The notes below the pieces were generated by a model. The model worked only from the letters and a program-made list of their open reading frames with translations, was not told the origin of the DNA and did no database searches. Source: JBBDIO01 sp040880365 (GTDB taxonomy: Bacteria; Chloroflexota; Anaerolineae; Caldilineales; Caldilineaceae). Taken from it: DNA of 7,006 nt. The position numbers and the translations under genes were made by a program. The stretch lies in contig JBBDIO010000069.1 of NCBI GenBank assembly GCA_040880365.1, positions 1 through 7,006 of the forward strand. The letters run 5' to 3'. Positions 1 to 6,288 of this stretch are shown here, one piece after another; the stretch's first letter is position 1, and every line of letters begins with the position of its first letter.

Positions 1-24
1 AGACTACGAATTGAGACTACGAAT
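1..24. repeat. Direct repeat of AGACTACGAAT, cut by the window edge
   Basis: AGACTACGAAT occurs at 1-11 and again, identical, at 14-24, separated by TG, so the period is 13 bp. The first copy begins at the first base of the window, so the array may extend further left. There is no sign of what it belongs to. Confidence 0.6.
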
Positions 25-73
25 AAGGTGGAAATGGTACGGGAAAAATGCAGCGTGACAATTTAGCGAACAG

Positions 74-101
74 TTGAATGCTGTCGCGCGCTCCCTATAG
101 T
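74..101 (+). promoter_or_regulatory. Possible plus-strand promoter facing the 3' end of the kinase gene
   Basis: TTGAAT (74-79) and TATAGT (96-101) are separated by 16 bp and match the sigma-70-type consensus at 4/6 and 5/6 positions. Transcription would start near 108 and run antisense into the tail of the leftward kinase gene. No rightward gene follows, so this may be a chance match in a locally AT-richer stretch. Confidence 0.18.
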
Positions 102-232
102 TTACAGATTCAAGGCCAAAGATGCAATCGGCGTTTTAGCAGCGCGCAAATCTGCGCCCAATTACCGCGATTTAGAGTGTGCGCGCAGGCGAAAAGTGTA
201 TTGTGCGGCGATGTGGATCAGGCTCACCACGG

Positions 233-2461
233 CTAGAGGCGCAGGCGGTCCCGATCCAGTACGTAAACCTGATCGGTGTCGGTATCGCCCAGCAGAATGC
301 CACCGGCGAACCGTTGCATGATGAGGGTGTGGACGGTTTCCGGGGCGGAGCGGGGTGCGCCCAGGGCCGTTTGCCGGTGCGGTTCGGCCCAGAGCGTCTG
401 AAAGTGCGGATCAACGCTGGGGGCTGCATCTGTTTCGGGAACCGCATAGGTGGAACTTGCAGGATTGTCGGGGTGTGGAATTGCCTGTTCCCATGCGCCT
501 GTACGCGAATAGAGAATGTAGACTACGGATTGCGCTTCGAGCGTGATCATGACGCCGTTTTCAAATTCCTGTACCCAGCCGCGCGTGGTGACGGCGGCAT
601 CGGTGGGGCAGATAAAGGCATTAGTGTCGGATCCCGCGTTTGTGCGGAACTGAAAAAGTTCGGGTCGATTGAGGAAAACCGGCTCTACAGCGGTCGCGCA
701 GGCCAGCGCACGCGGATCGCCAGCTGCCGGCGGAACGGGTGCGAGTATGGGCGCGGAGGGTTCTGTTGTAGGAATTTGTGTGGGGCTTGCTGTGGGAATC
801 TCTGTAGGCATTTCTGTGGGCATTATGGTAACGGGCGCGGGGGTAGTTCGCTCGGCAATATCTCCGGACTGCGCAGCGGGCAAATCATCGGAACTTGTGC
901 TTTCTGCGATGGACCCAGGGGCGGGAAGTGCCTTGTCATCAGAGATACCGTCATCAGAGACACCGTCATCAGAGACCCCATCTTCAGATATCTCACTGGC
1001 AAGCGATGTGGTTTCGAGTGGGGTTGCCAGTGGGGTTGCCAGTGGGGTTGCAATTGCCGTCGGGATTGACGGGGTGCGCGGCAGGCCGGGATCAAGCGCG
1101 GCGCTGGTAAAGAGGCGCGGCGCGGGTGCGCGGTTCTGAATGCCGTTCCAGTCTGCACCCCACACGGCCAATGCGCCCACGATTATCAGACTCAGCGCAG
1201 GAAATAGCCAGGGCAAACGCCATCTTCGGCGGGGCCGGCGCGTGTGCGGAGAACGCGCTTCTGCCTCGCGCGTAAGCGGATCGCCCACCCCCGCAATATT
1301 CGGGTCGGTTGCATAGGTGTCGGGTGCATCTGGTGTGGCCGCGGGCGTTCCAGCGATGAGCACCGTTTGGGCTGTTTTTGAGCCGGTATGGGCAATGGGG
1401 ATTTCCAGCGTCTGCGTGGCATCGGGCGTTCCCTGGGTAGCGGCAGTCGGGGCCACGGTGGACGCAGTGCCGGAAACGACTTCTTCCATGAGGGTCGCCA
1501 TTTCGTCGGCGCGCGCAAAGCGTTGGTCGGGCAGTTTTGCCAGACTGCGCTGGAGCAGGGTCACAATGGCAGGCGGCAGGCTCGCAAGCACGGTTTCGTC
1601 GATGGTCAAGGGGCTGTAGACGTGGGCATGGAGGATCTGATGGGTGTTGCCGCGAAAGGGTGGAATGCCCATGATACAGCGGAACAGGACTGCGCCCAGG
1701 GCATAGATATCCGTGCGGCCATCAATGGCCCGGCTCCCTGCGCATTGTTCGGGCGACATGAAAGCGGGCGTGCCCACCGTGCGCCCGATGTGCGTCAGTT
1801 CCGGCGCATCCAGTGCACGGGCAATGCCAAAATCGGAGAGTAGCGGATAGACCGGATATTCCAGAAAGTCGAGTTCGATGCCGCGGGGGCGGCGGGTAGA
1901 ATTCCGGCTTGCGCCATTGCCGGCTTGCTCTTGCGGTGCGTGTGCAGAGCCAGATTCGGGCGCGCGCGCCGGTGATGGCACTGGCGCTGGGACTGCGAGC
2001 GGTTGGAGCAGCACATTGCTGGGTTTTACATCGCGATGGACAATGCCCGCGTTGTGGGCATAGGCGAGGGCGTGGCCGATGGGCGCGAGGAGGCGGCAAC
2101 TATCTGCGGGAGACATGCGCCCGACGCGCGCCAGCACTTGTGCCAGACTTTCGCCTTCGACCAATTCCATGGCGATATAGGCGGCGCTGCCATGCTTGCC
2201 CAGCCCAACTTGCAGGGTTCGCACGATGTGAGGATGGTGCAAGCGTCCTGCGGTGAGCGCTTCGCGTTGAAAGCGATTCAACGCCGCCGCTTCCGCGGCG
2301 GTGGCGAGCACTTTGAGGGCAACCGTACGGCCCATGACCCGGTCATAGGCCTGATAGACGGTCGCGGCACCACCGGCACCGAGCTTGCGCTGGACGAGAT
2401 AGCGTCCAAAGGGGCGGTTGTCTAGCGTATCAATGGGTAGGGCATCCATGTCCATAGTCAA
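233..2461 (-). CDS. Transmembrane Ser/Thr protein kinase with duplicated ectodomain module
   Basis: A Hanks-type (PknB-like) receptor kinase of 742 residues, expected to phosphorylate Ser/Thr of cytoplasmic proteins. The kinase domain spans about 19-318: glycine loop from G28/G30, ATP lysine K50, helix-C glutamate E67, HRD with D144, K146 and N149, DFG at 210-212, activation-loop T228 and T231, SPE at 236-238, and D251. All catalytic residues are present. N149 to D210 is about 60 residues, far above the usual 13 or so, because of a Pro/Ala-rich insertion. A Thr/Pro-rich juxtamembrane part (330-410) precedes an Arg-rich stop and one membrane helix (about 417-436). Outside come three tandem-repeat linkers (471-566) and a domain (about 580-742) with two copies of Q-x-F-x-x-G...VY[IV]L and two cysteines (C588, C618). 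The first codon of the frame is TTG (2461); ATG at 2455 or 2449 is equally possible, and no Shine-Dalgarno favours one. It lies 64 nt behind the second kinase gene, so it is probably in an operon with it. Ligand unknown. Confidence 0.93.
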   Translation of the reverse strand: MTMDMDALPIDTLDNRPFGRYLVQRKLGAGGAATVYQAYDRVMGRTVALKVLATAAEAAALNRFQREALTAGRLHHPHIVRTLQVGLGKHGSAAYIAMELVEGESLAQVLARVGRMSPADSCRLLAPIGHALAYAHNAGIVHRDVKPSNVLLQPLAVPAPVPSPARAPESGSAHAPQEQAGNGASRNSTRRPRGIELDFLEYPVYPLLSDFGIARALDAPELTHIGRTVGTPAFMSPEQCAGSRAIDGRTDIYALGAVLFRCIMGIPPFRGNTHQILHAHVYSPLTIDETVLASLPPAIVTLLQRSLAKLPDQRFARADEMATLMEEVVSGTASTVAPTAATQGTPDATQTLEIPIAHTGSKTAQTVLIAGTPAATPDAPDTYATDPNIAGVGDPLTREAEARSPHTRRPRRRWRLPWLFPALSLIIVGALAVWGADWNGIQNRAPAPRLFTSAALDPGLPRTPSIPTAIATPLATPLATPLETTSLASEISEDGVSDDGVSDDGISDDKALPAPGSIAESTSSDDLPAAQSGDIAERTTPAPVTIMPTEMPTEIPTASPTQIPTTEPSAPILAPVPPAAGDPRALACATAVEPVFLNRPELFQFRTNAGSDTNAFICPTDAAVTTRGWVQEFENGVMITLEAQSVVYILYSRTGAWEQAIPHPDNPASSTYAVPETDAAPSVDPHFQTLWAEPHRQTALGAPRSAPETVHTLIMQRFAGGILLGDTDTDQVYVLDRDRLRL
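764..823 (-). repeat. 12-bp tandem repeat encoding Pro-Thr-rich linker
   Basis: Five in-frame 12-nt units encode MPTE, MPTE, IPTA, SPTQ and IPTT (residues 547-566 of the kinase). The units are degenerate at the DNA level, but Pro-Thr keeps a strict four-residue spacing. This is an extended linker outside the membrane, leading to the C-terminal module. Confidence 0.8.
932..991 (-). repeat. 15-bp tandem repeat encoding acidic SDDG-type linker
   Basis: Four 15-nt units encode ISEDG, VSDDG, VSDDG and ISDDK (residues 491-510). On the plus strand the unit GTCATCAGAGACACC recurs almost unchanged at 935, 950 and 965, followed by one degenerate copy. The near identity of three copies points to recent slippage or duplication, and the 15-nt unit keeps the frame. 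Confidence 0.85.
1016..1051 (-). repeat. 12-bp tandem repeat encoding ATPL linker
   Basis: Three consecutive 12-nt units encode ATPL three times (residues 471-482). On the plus strand AGTGGGGTTGCC occurs at 1017 and 1029 without change and at 1041 with one difference. The repeat lies shortly after the membrane helix, at the start of the extracytoplasmic linker. Confidence 0.85.
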
Positions 2462-2525
2462 CCGGGCGTTCAGCCAGGAATCCGCAGGGGAAAGGTCGCC
2501 CAGGCGTGCGCGCGCCGCCTATCCT
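2462..2525 (-). other. Short gap between the two kinase genes
   Basis: Sixty-four nucleotides separate the stop of the upstream kinase from the TTG of the downstream one (70 to the first ATG). It contains a GC-only hairpin, AGGCG/CGCCT at 2502-2520, without a following T-run, so it does not look like an intrinsic terminator. I see no promoter and no clear Shine-Dalgarno sequence. Co-transcription of the kinases is the simplest reading. Confidence 0.5.
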
Positions 2526-5500
2526 CTAGGGAACCCACTGTAAGCCGTGTTCGAGCCAATTGACTAATTGTCCATTCATTGTGCCCAGCCACAGCAAATC
2601 GCCACCGGCCAGGGGCACATACCAGAATTCCCAAAAGCCTGCGCGGTCGCTGGCAAATGCTACATAGCGTCCGTCGGGACTGACAGCGGGCAGGCCGTCT
2701 TGCGCATCGTTGTACGTGAGACGGGTGATTGCGCCGGTTTGCAGATCGAACCGATAGAGTTCAGTATTGCCGTGGCGACCACTGCTCATAAAGACGATGG
2801 CCGAGCCGTCCGGGGTCCATACAGGACGCAAGTCATTGCCATTGTCGGTCAGTTGCCGCAGTTCGGTGCCATCGCTGCGGATTAGCCACAGGCCGGGATT
2901 CTGGCCCGCGTCATCTACGCCGTTGAAGACCAGCAAATCGAGCCAGGGGTGCCAGGCCGGATCTTTGCCCAGGCGCAACTCGCGCGCTTCCTGATCGTCT
3001 GCGGCAGATGTGATGTAGATGCGATGGCGTCCGTCGTTGAAACGGGTGCTGGAAAATGCCAGGGCGTCGCCGTTGGGACTCCAGCTCGGTGGGCTATCGC
3101 GGCTATCTTCGGCAAAATTGCCAAATTGTACGGAACGAGATGCCGGATTTTGCCCGGTCGAAAGATCCAGCCCGCTGAGGCCGCGGGTATCGTTTTGCCA
3201 GCTATGGAAAGCGATCATGCGGCCATTGATGCCCAAACGCGGTTGCGCCGCGCCATCGACGAGCAGCGCCGAAGTGCCGGGCGTCGCCACCGACATGGCA
3301 TAGATGCGGTAGGTGTCGCCTTCCTGGCTCGAATAGAGCAGCCGGCCTGTGGGCGTCGCGGGTGGTGTAACCCCACGCAGGGCATTGCAGGCCTCGACCA
3401 GTTCTTGCAACCACGGCGATTCTCTGGCCGCGGCCGATTGGGGTGAATCGGAATCATCGGTCCCCAGGGCCACAGCAACGGAACCATAGAGGGCGGCAGT
3501 ACAGGCGTCGAAAATGGCTGGTTGCGCGGCGGCGTCTTCTGAGTTTTCGTCATCGCTGCTTGCTGGGTCGCCATCACTGTCCGCATCCGTGTCGCCGGCG
3601 GCTGTTGTGTTACTGGCAGCTACAGTGTCACCGGTTGCACGGCTAAATGTGCCCGCAATGATCGCATCGGCGACATCGGCAAGCGCCGCACGCAATTCTT
3701 CGACGGTGGCGCGCGGGTTGCCCGGCGGGGAGGGCGCGTCGGGGGTTTCATCTGCCGATTCGTCTACCGTCGCGCCTTCTTCAGTCGCGTCTTCCGTATC
3801 GTTCGGGCCATCATCGGCTGTGCCCGGTGCGCCCGCAGCCTGATACGCCGCATAGGCCGTGTTGAGGCGTTCGGTGAGTTCACTGTCGGGCAGCTCGCGC
3901 GCGGCGCGTACCAGCCATTCCAGTGCACGCGCCAGCTCTTGTTCATCGAAGGCGGCCTGGGCGAGCTGCACATAGGCCATTTGCAGCATTTCGCCCACTT
4001 GTGCGGGGGCGTGGTCGGCGTCGATCCGCCGCACAATCAGAAGCCAGTCGCGCGCGTCGGTCCAGTCTTCGGCGGTATAGGCGTCTTGCGCGGTCGCCCA
4101 GGCTGTCTCCAGCGGAATCACGGGCGGAATCGGATTCGCATCGTCATCAGATTCGTTATCGGAACCTTCAGTTGGATCTTCCCCGGAAGACCCAGCCGGC
4201 GCGGCAGAATCGTCTGGCGCGGGCATATCGCCGTTGGCTGCATCCGCGTCGCCAGCCGCCGGTTCAGATTGTGGTGTACCCGTAGTTGGTGTGGCTGACC
4301 CGGAATCGGCGGTGGTGGAATTGTTGTCGCGGTCGGGTTCGGGAGTGCCGTCGTCACCAGAAACGCCGGGCAGGGCGGCGGCGGGAAGAATGTCATCCTG
4401 TTCGGTGCTGCCGTCTGTCATGCCCGCATTCATGCCGGGCAGGAAGTCCAGACTTTGGGGCCAGACCATATAGGCGAGCGCCGACGTGCCCAGGACGATG
4501 AGCAGGAAGGCCGCGACCAGGGTGGCGACAGTCTGCCCACGCGTGGCACGCCGGATTAGGTTGCGGCGCGCCGGGATCGCCATGCGCCGTGGTTCGGGCT
4601 GCCGGGGAGTCGCGGTTTCGAGCTTGACCGTCGTGCGACTGCCTCCCGGAACGCGACTTGGGCCGGGGGGGCGGCTGCGTTCGGGTGCCGGTGATGGGTG
4701 CGTGGGCGCCGTGGACGGATTCACCGGAACCAGGACGCGCGAAGTTATATTGCCCTGTCCTTCGCGGCGGACCGTGGGCAGGGCGGGCATGGTCACGGTA
4801 TGCGAACCGGCGGGAGCGTCGTGATCGGTCCCCACGCGCCCCGAGGCGACTGTGAGATCGGCGGCCATCGCGGCAGCCGATTGATAGCGATGCGCCGGAT
4901 CTTTCATCATGGATTGTTGCAGCGCGGCCAGGGCAATCGGCGGCAACAGCGCGACCATGTCATCGGGGATGAGCAGCGGCTCGAAGACATGGGCATAGAG
5001 CATCTGGGTTGTGCTGCCCGAATAGGGCGTTTTGCCCACCACGCAGCGATAGAGCACCGCGCCCAATCCGTAGATGTCGGAACGCCCGTCGAGTTCCTCG
5101 GCACCGGCACACTGTTCGGGCGACATAAAAGCCGGCGTCCCAATTGTGCGTCCGGCATTGGTCAGTTCGGGTGCATCCATGGCGCGGGCTATGCCAAAAT
5201 CGGTGAGCAGCGGTGTGATCGCGTATTCCAGGGCACTGATGCGCACGCTGCCGGGAGGGTTGCCTTCCTCGCGGCGCAGGAGGATATTGCTGGGCTTTAC
5301 ATCGCGGTGCACAATCTCCTGGTTATGGGCATATTCCAGGGCCTGGGCGATGGGCGCCAGGATGGCGGCGGCATCGGACGCGCTGATGCGCCCGTGGCGT
5401 TCCAGCAATTGGCCCAGACTCAAGCCTTCGGCCAGCTCCATGGCGATATACGCGACCGAATCGGCCGCGCCATTCAAGCCGGTGGCAGACTGCGCTTCAC

Positions 5501-5939
5501 CGACGGCGAGGGTTTTGACGATGTGCGCATGGTCCAGGCTGCTGACCAATTCGGCTTCGCGTCGAAACCGCTCGCGCATGACATCATCGGCGCCGGCCAG
5601 CAGCGTCTTGATGGCGACCGGCGCGCCCGTTGTCTCATCCCGCGCGCGGTAGACTGCGGAAACTACGCCGCCGCCCAATTTCTCGCGCAGTAGATAGTGA
5701 CCCAGGTGATGGCCGCTGAGACCTGCGCCAAAGTCGAATCCCGCTGTCTCTACATCATTCAGGTCGGCATTCTGCGCCGCCTCATTATCCGCTGGTGAGT
5801 GGTCCCCAATTGCAGTTGCGTCTGTATCCGCCGCGGTTGCAATACGCGGGCTTTTTGCGGCGCCGACTGGGGTTCCGTCTGTCTCGACCTGGGTTGATTC
5901 CTCTTGGTTCTTGATTTCCTGGTTCACACAATCCGCCAT
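2526..5939 (-). CDS. Transmembrane Ser/Thr protein kinase with TPR-like and PD40 propeller ectodomain
   Basis: A 1137-residue Hanks-type receptor kinase. An acidic, disordered-looking tail (1-78) precedes the kinase domain (about 80-362): glycine loop G89/G91, K111, E128, HRD with D213, K215 and N218, DFG 247-249, activation-loop T265 and T268, SPE 273-275, and D288, all intact. A Pro/Arg-rich juxtamembrane part leads to one membrane helix (about 470-493). Outside are an acidic linker (500-606), a helical TPR-like segment (612-700) and a second acidic linker (705-805). A segment flanked by C813 and C851 follows. The C-terminus (864-1137) has repeated P-x-WSPDG-x-x-[IV]AF-x-S-x-R blades of the PD40/TolB-like propeller class, such as those at 949-972 and 1083-1099. 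The ATG is at 5939; no Shine-Dalgarno precedes it, and a candidate promoter leaves a leader of only about 11 nt. The core is closely similar to that of the downstream kinase (YAHN, IVHRDVKPSN, GTPAFMSPEQCAG), so they are paralogues with different sensors. Role: sensing an external or envelope signal, inferred only. Confidence 0.95.
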   Translation of the reverse strand: MADCVNQEIKNQEESTQVETDGTPVGAAKSPRIATAADTDATAIGDHSPADNEAAQNADLNDVETAGFDFGAGLSGHHLGHYLLREKLGGGVVSAVYRARDETTGAPVAIKTLLAGADDVMRERFRREAELVSSLDHAHIVKTLAVGEAQSATGLNGAADSVAYIAMELAEGLSLGQLLERHGRISASDAAAILAPIAQALEYAHNQEIVHRDVKPSNILLRREEGNPPGSVRISALEYAITPLLTDFGIARAMDAPELTNAGRTIGTPAFMSPEQCAGAEELDGRSDIYGLGAVLYRCVVGKTPYSGSTTQMLYAHVFEPLLIPDDMVALLPPIALAALQQSMMKDPAHRYQSAAAMAADLTVASGRVGTDHDAPAGSHTVTMPALPTVRREGQGNITSRVLVPVNPSTAPTHPSPAPERSRPPGPSRVPGGSRTTVKLETATPRQPEPRRMAIPARRNLIRRATRGQTVATLVAAFLLIVLGTSALAYMVWPQSLDFLPGMNAGMTDGSTEQDDILPAAALPGVSGDDGTPEPDRDNNSTTADSGSATPTTGTPQSEPAAGDADAANGDMPAPDDSAAPAGSSGEDPTEGSDNESDDDANPIPPVIPLETAWATAQDAYTAEDWTDARDWLLIVRRIDADHAPAQVGEMLQMAYVQLAQAAFDEQELARALEWLVRAARELPDSELTERLNTAYAAYQAAGAPGTADDGPNDTEDATEEGATVDESADETPDAPSPPGNPRATVEELRAALADVADAIIAGTFSRATGDTVAASNTTAAGDTDADSDGDPASSDDENSEDAAAQPAIFDACTAALYGSVAVALGTDDSDSPQSAAARESPWLQELVEACNALRGVTPPATPTGRLLYSSQEGDTYRIYAMSVATPGTSALLVDGAAQPRLGINGRMIAFHSWQNDTRGLSGLDLSTGQNPASRSVQFGNFAEDSRDSPPSWSPNGDALAFSSTRFNDGRHRIYITSAADDQEARELRLGKDPAWHPWLDLLVFNGVDDAGQNPGLWLIRSDGTELRQLTDNGNDLRPVWTPDGSAIVFMSSGRHGNTELYRFDLQTGAITRLTYNDAQDGLPAVSPDGRYVAFASDRAGFWEFWYVPLAGGDLLWLGTMNGQLVNWLEHGLQWVP

Positions 5940-5956
5940 TAGACGAAAATATTCAA

Positions 5957-5984
5957 ATTATTCGAGCGTGCTGCGAAACGTAAA
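5957..5984 (-). promoter_or_regulatory. Candidate promoter for the kinase operon
   Basis: On the minus strand TTTACG (5979-5984) and AATAAT (5957-5962) are separated by 16 bp and match the -35 and -10 consensus at 4/6 and 5/6 positions. The start site would fall near 5950, leaving a leader of about 11 nt before the kinase ATG. This fits the missing Shine-Dalgarno sequence there. The region is AT-rich, so chance matches are likely. Confidence 0.35.
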
Positions 5985-6001
5985 ACTGGGCTTGACCACG
6001 C

Positions 6002-6030
6002 TTGCCTGTGTAGAATGTCGTTGGTATATT
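6002..6030 (+). promoter_or_regulatory. Candidate promoter for the FHA-winged-helix gene
   Basis: TTGCCT (6002-6007) and TATATT (6025-6030) are separated by the optimal 17 bp and match the -35 and -10 consensus at 4/6 and 5/6 positions. The start site would be near 6037, giving a leader of about 260 nt before the GTG at 6298. It does not overlap the candidate kinase promoter but lies within 20 bp of it, so one bound protein could affect both. Confidence 0.4.
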
Positions 6031-6040
6031 AGGTATATTA
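6023..6040 (+). repeat. Perfect 9-bp tandem repeat GGTATATTA at the promoter
   Basis: GGTATATTA occurs at 6023-6031 and immediately again at 6032-6040. Each copy contains a TATATT that resembles a -10 hexamer; only the first has a suitably spaced -35 partner. It could be a doubled -10 element or half-sites for a regulator. Confidence 0.6.
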
Positions 6041-6042
6041 AA

Positions 6043-6060
6043 GCGTATGCGTTGCGTATG
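6043..6060 (+). promoter_or_regulatory. Possible operator: two GCGTATG direct repeats 11 bp apart
   Basis: GCGTATG occurs at 6043-6049 and 6054-6060, so the copies are spaced 11 bp start to start, about one helical turn. A shorter GTATG follows at 6072-6076. OmpR/PhoB-type winged-helix proteins bind head-to-tail direct repeats at about this spacing, and the neighbouring gene encodes such a DNA-binding domain. Autoregulation is therefore an attractive but untested reading. The position just past the putative start site would fit repression. Confidence 0.3.
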
Positions 6061-6281
6061 TTTAGCGTTAGGTATGCCCATGTCATCGCTGCGCCATCAC
6101 TGCATGACGTCAACTGTGCCTTTTGTCCGCGCTGGCAGATGGCAACGGCTACACAGCAATTACGACTATTTTACCATAGTGTTGGATGGCTTGAATTTTG
6201 GATGTGGAGCCGGGCACGCGCAGATGTGTACCGGGCAATCTGGATCTGGAACGTGTGGGCGCACGAGTGGGTGTGCGCGGC

Positions 6282-6288
6282 AGAAGGG
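6282..6288 (+). promoter_or_regulatory. Ribosome binding site that fixes the GTG start at 6298
   Basis: AGAAGGG lies nine nucleotides before GTG at 6298-6300, a good Shine-Dalgarno match and spacing. The frame stays open upstream to 5911, but that part encodes Trp/Arg-rich sequence without family similarity. The FHA fold begins right after this GTG, so this is the most likely start. Confidence 0.65.

Larger units (their letters stand above)
1..232. other. Intergenic stretch downstream of the kinase operon, no gene seen
   Basis: No reading frame here has coding character, a ribosome binding site or a recognisable product. The stretch lies beyond the stop codon of the leftward kinase gene and continues off the left edge, so it is the 3' flank of the operon. 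It holds an 11-bp direct repeat at the edge, a promoter-like pair on the plus strand (74-101) and a small inverted repeat (144-157). I see no convincing T-tract terminator for the kinase operon in it. Confidence 0.6.

Noticed and set aside
144..157. Inverted repeat GCGCA/TGCGC as terminator of the kinase operon
   Set aside because: The stem is only five base pairs and no T-run follows on the minus strand.
932..1051. Regular short repeats as a CRISPR array or mobile element
   Set aside because: Units are 12-15 bp with no spacers and lie in frame inside the kinase gene. They encode low-complexity linkers.
179..1069. Open frame of 296 codons on the plus strand opposite the kinase 1 ectodomain
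   Set aside because: It is Cys/Gly/Arg-rich with no family resemblance and mirrors the tandem repeats of the real gene (repeated VIRDT). It is a shadow of the minus-strand kinase, which has clear domains.
2502..2520. GC-rich hairpin AGGCG/CGCCT between the kinase genes as a terminator
   Set aside because: The stem is short, several registers are possible in the alternating GC run, and no T-tract follows. The second gene has no visible promoter of its own.
4698..5693. Open frame of 331 codons on the plus strand opposite the kinase 2 catalytic domain
   Set aside because: Long antisense frames are expected in GC-rich coding DNA. The opposite strand encodes an intact kinase with all catalytic motifs, and this frame has no recognisable domain.
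6105..6112. Perfect palindrome TGACGTCA as an operator
   Set aside because: An isolated 8-bp palindrome is not rare, the symmetry does not extend beyond 8 bp, and the neighbouring regulator family prefers direct repeats.
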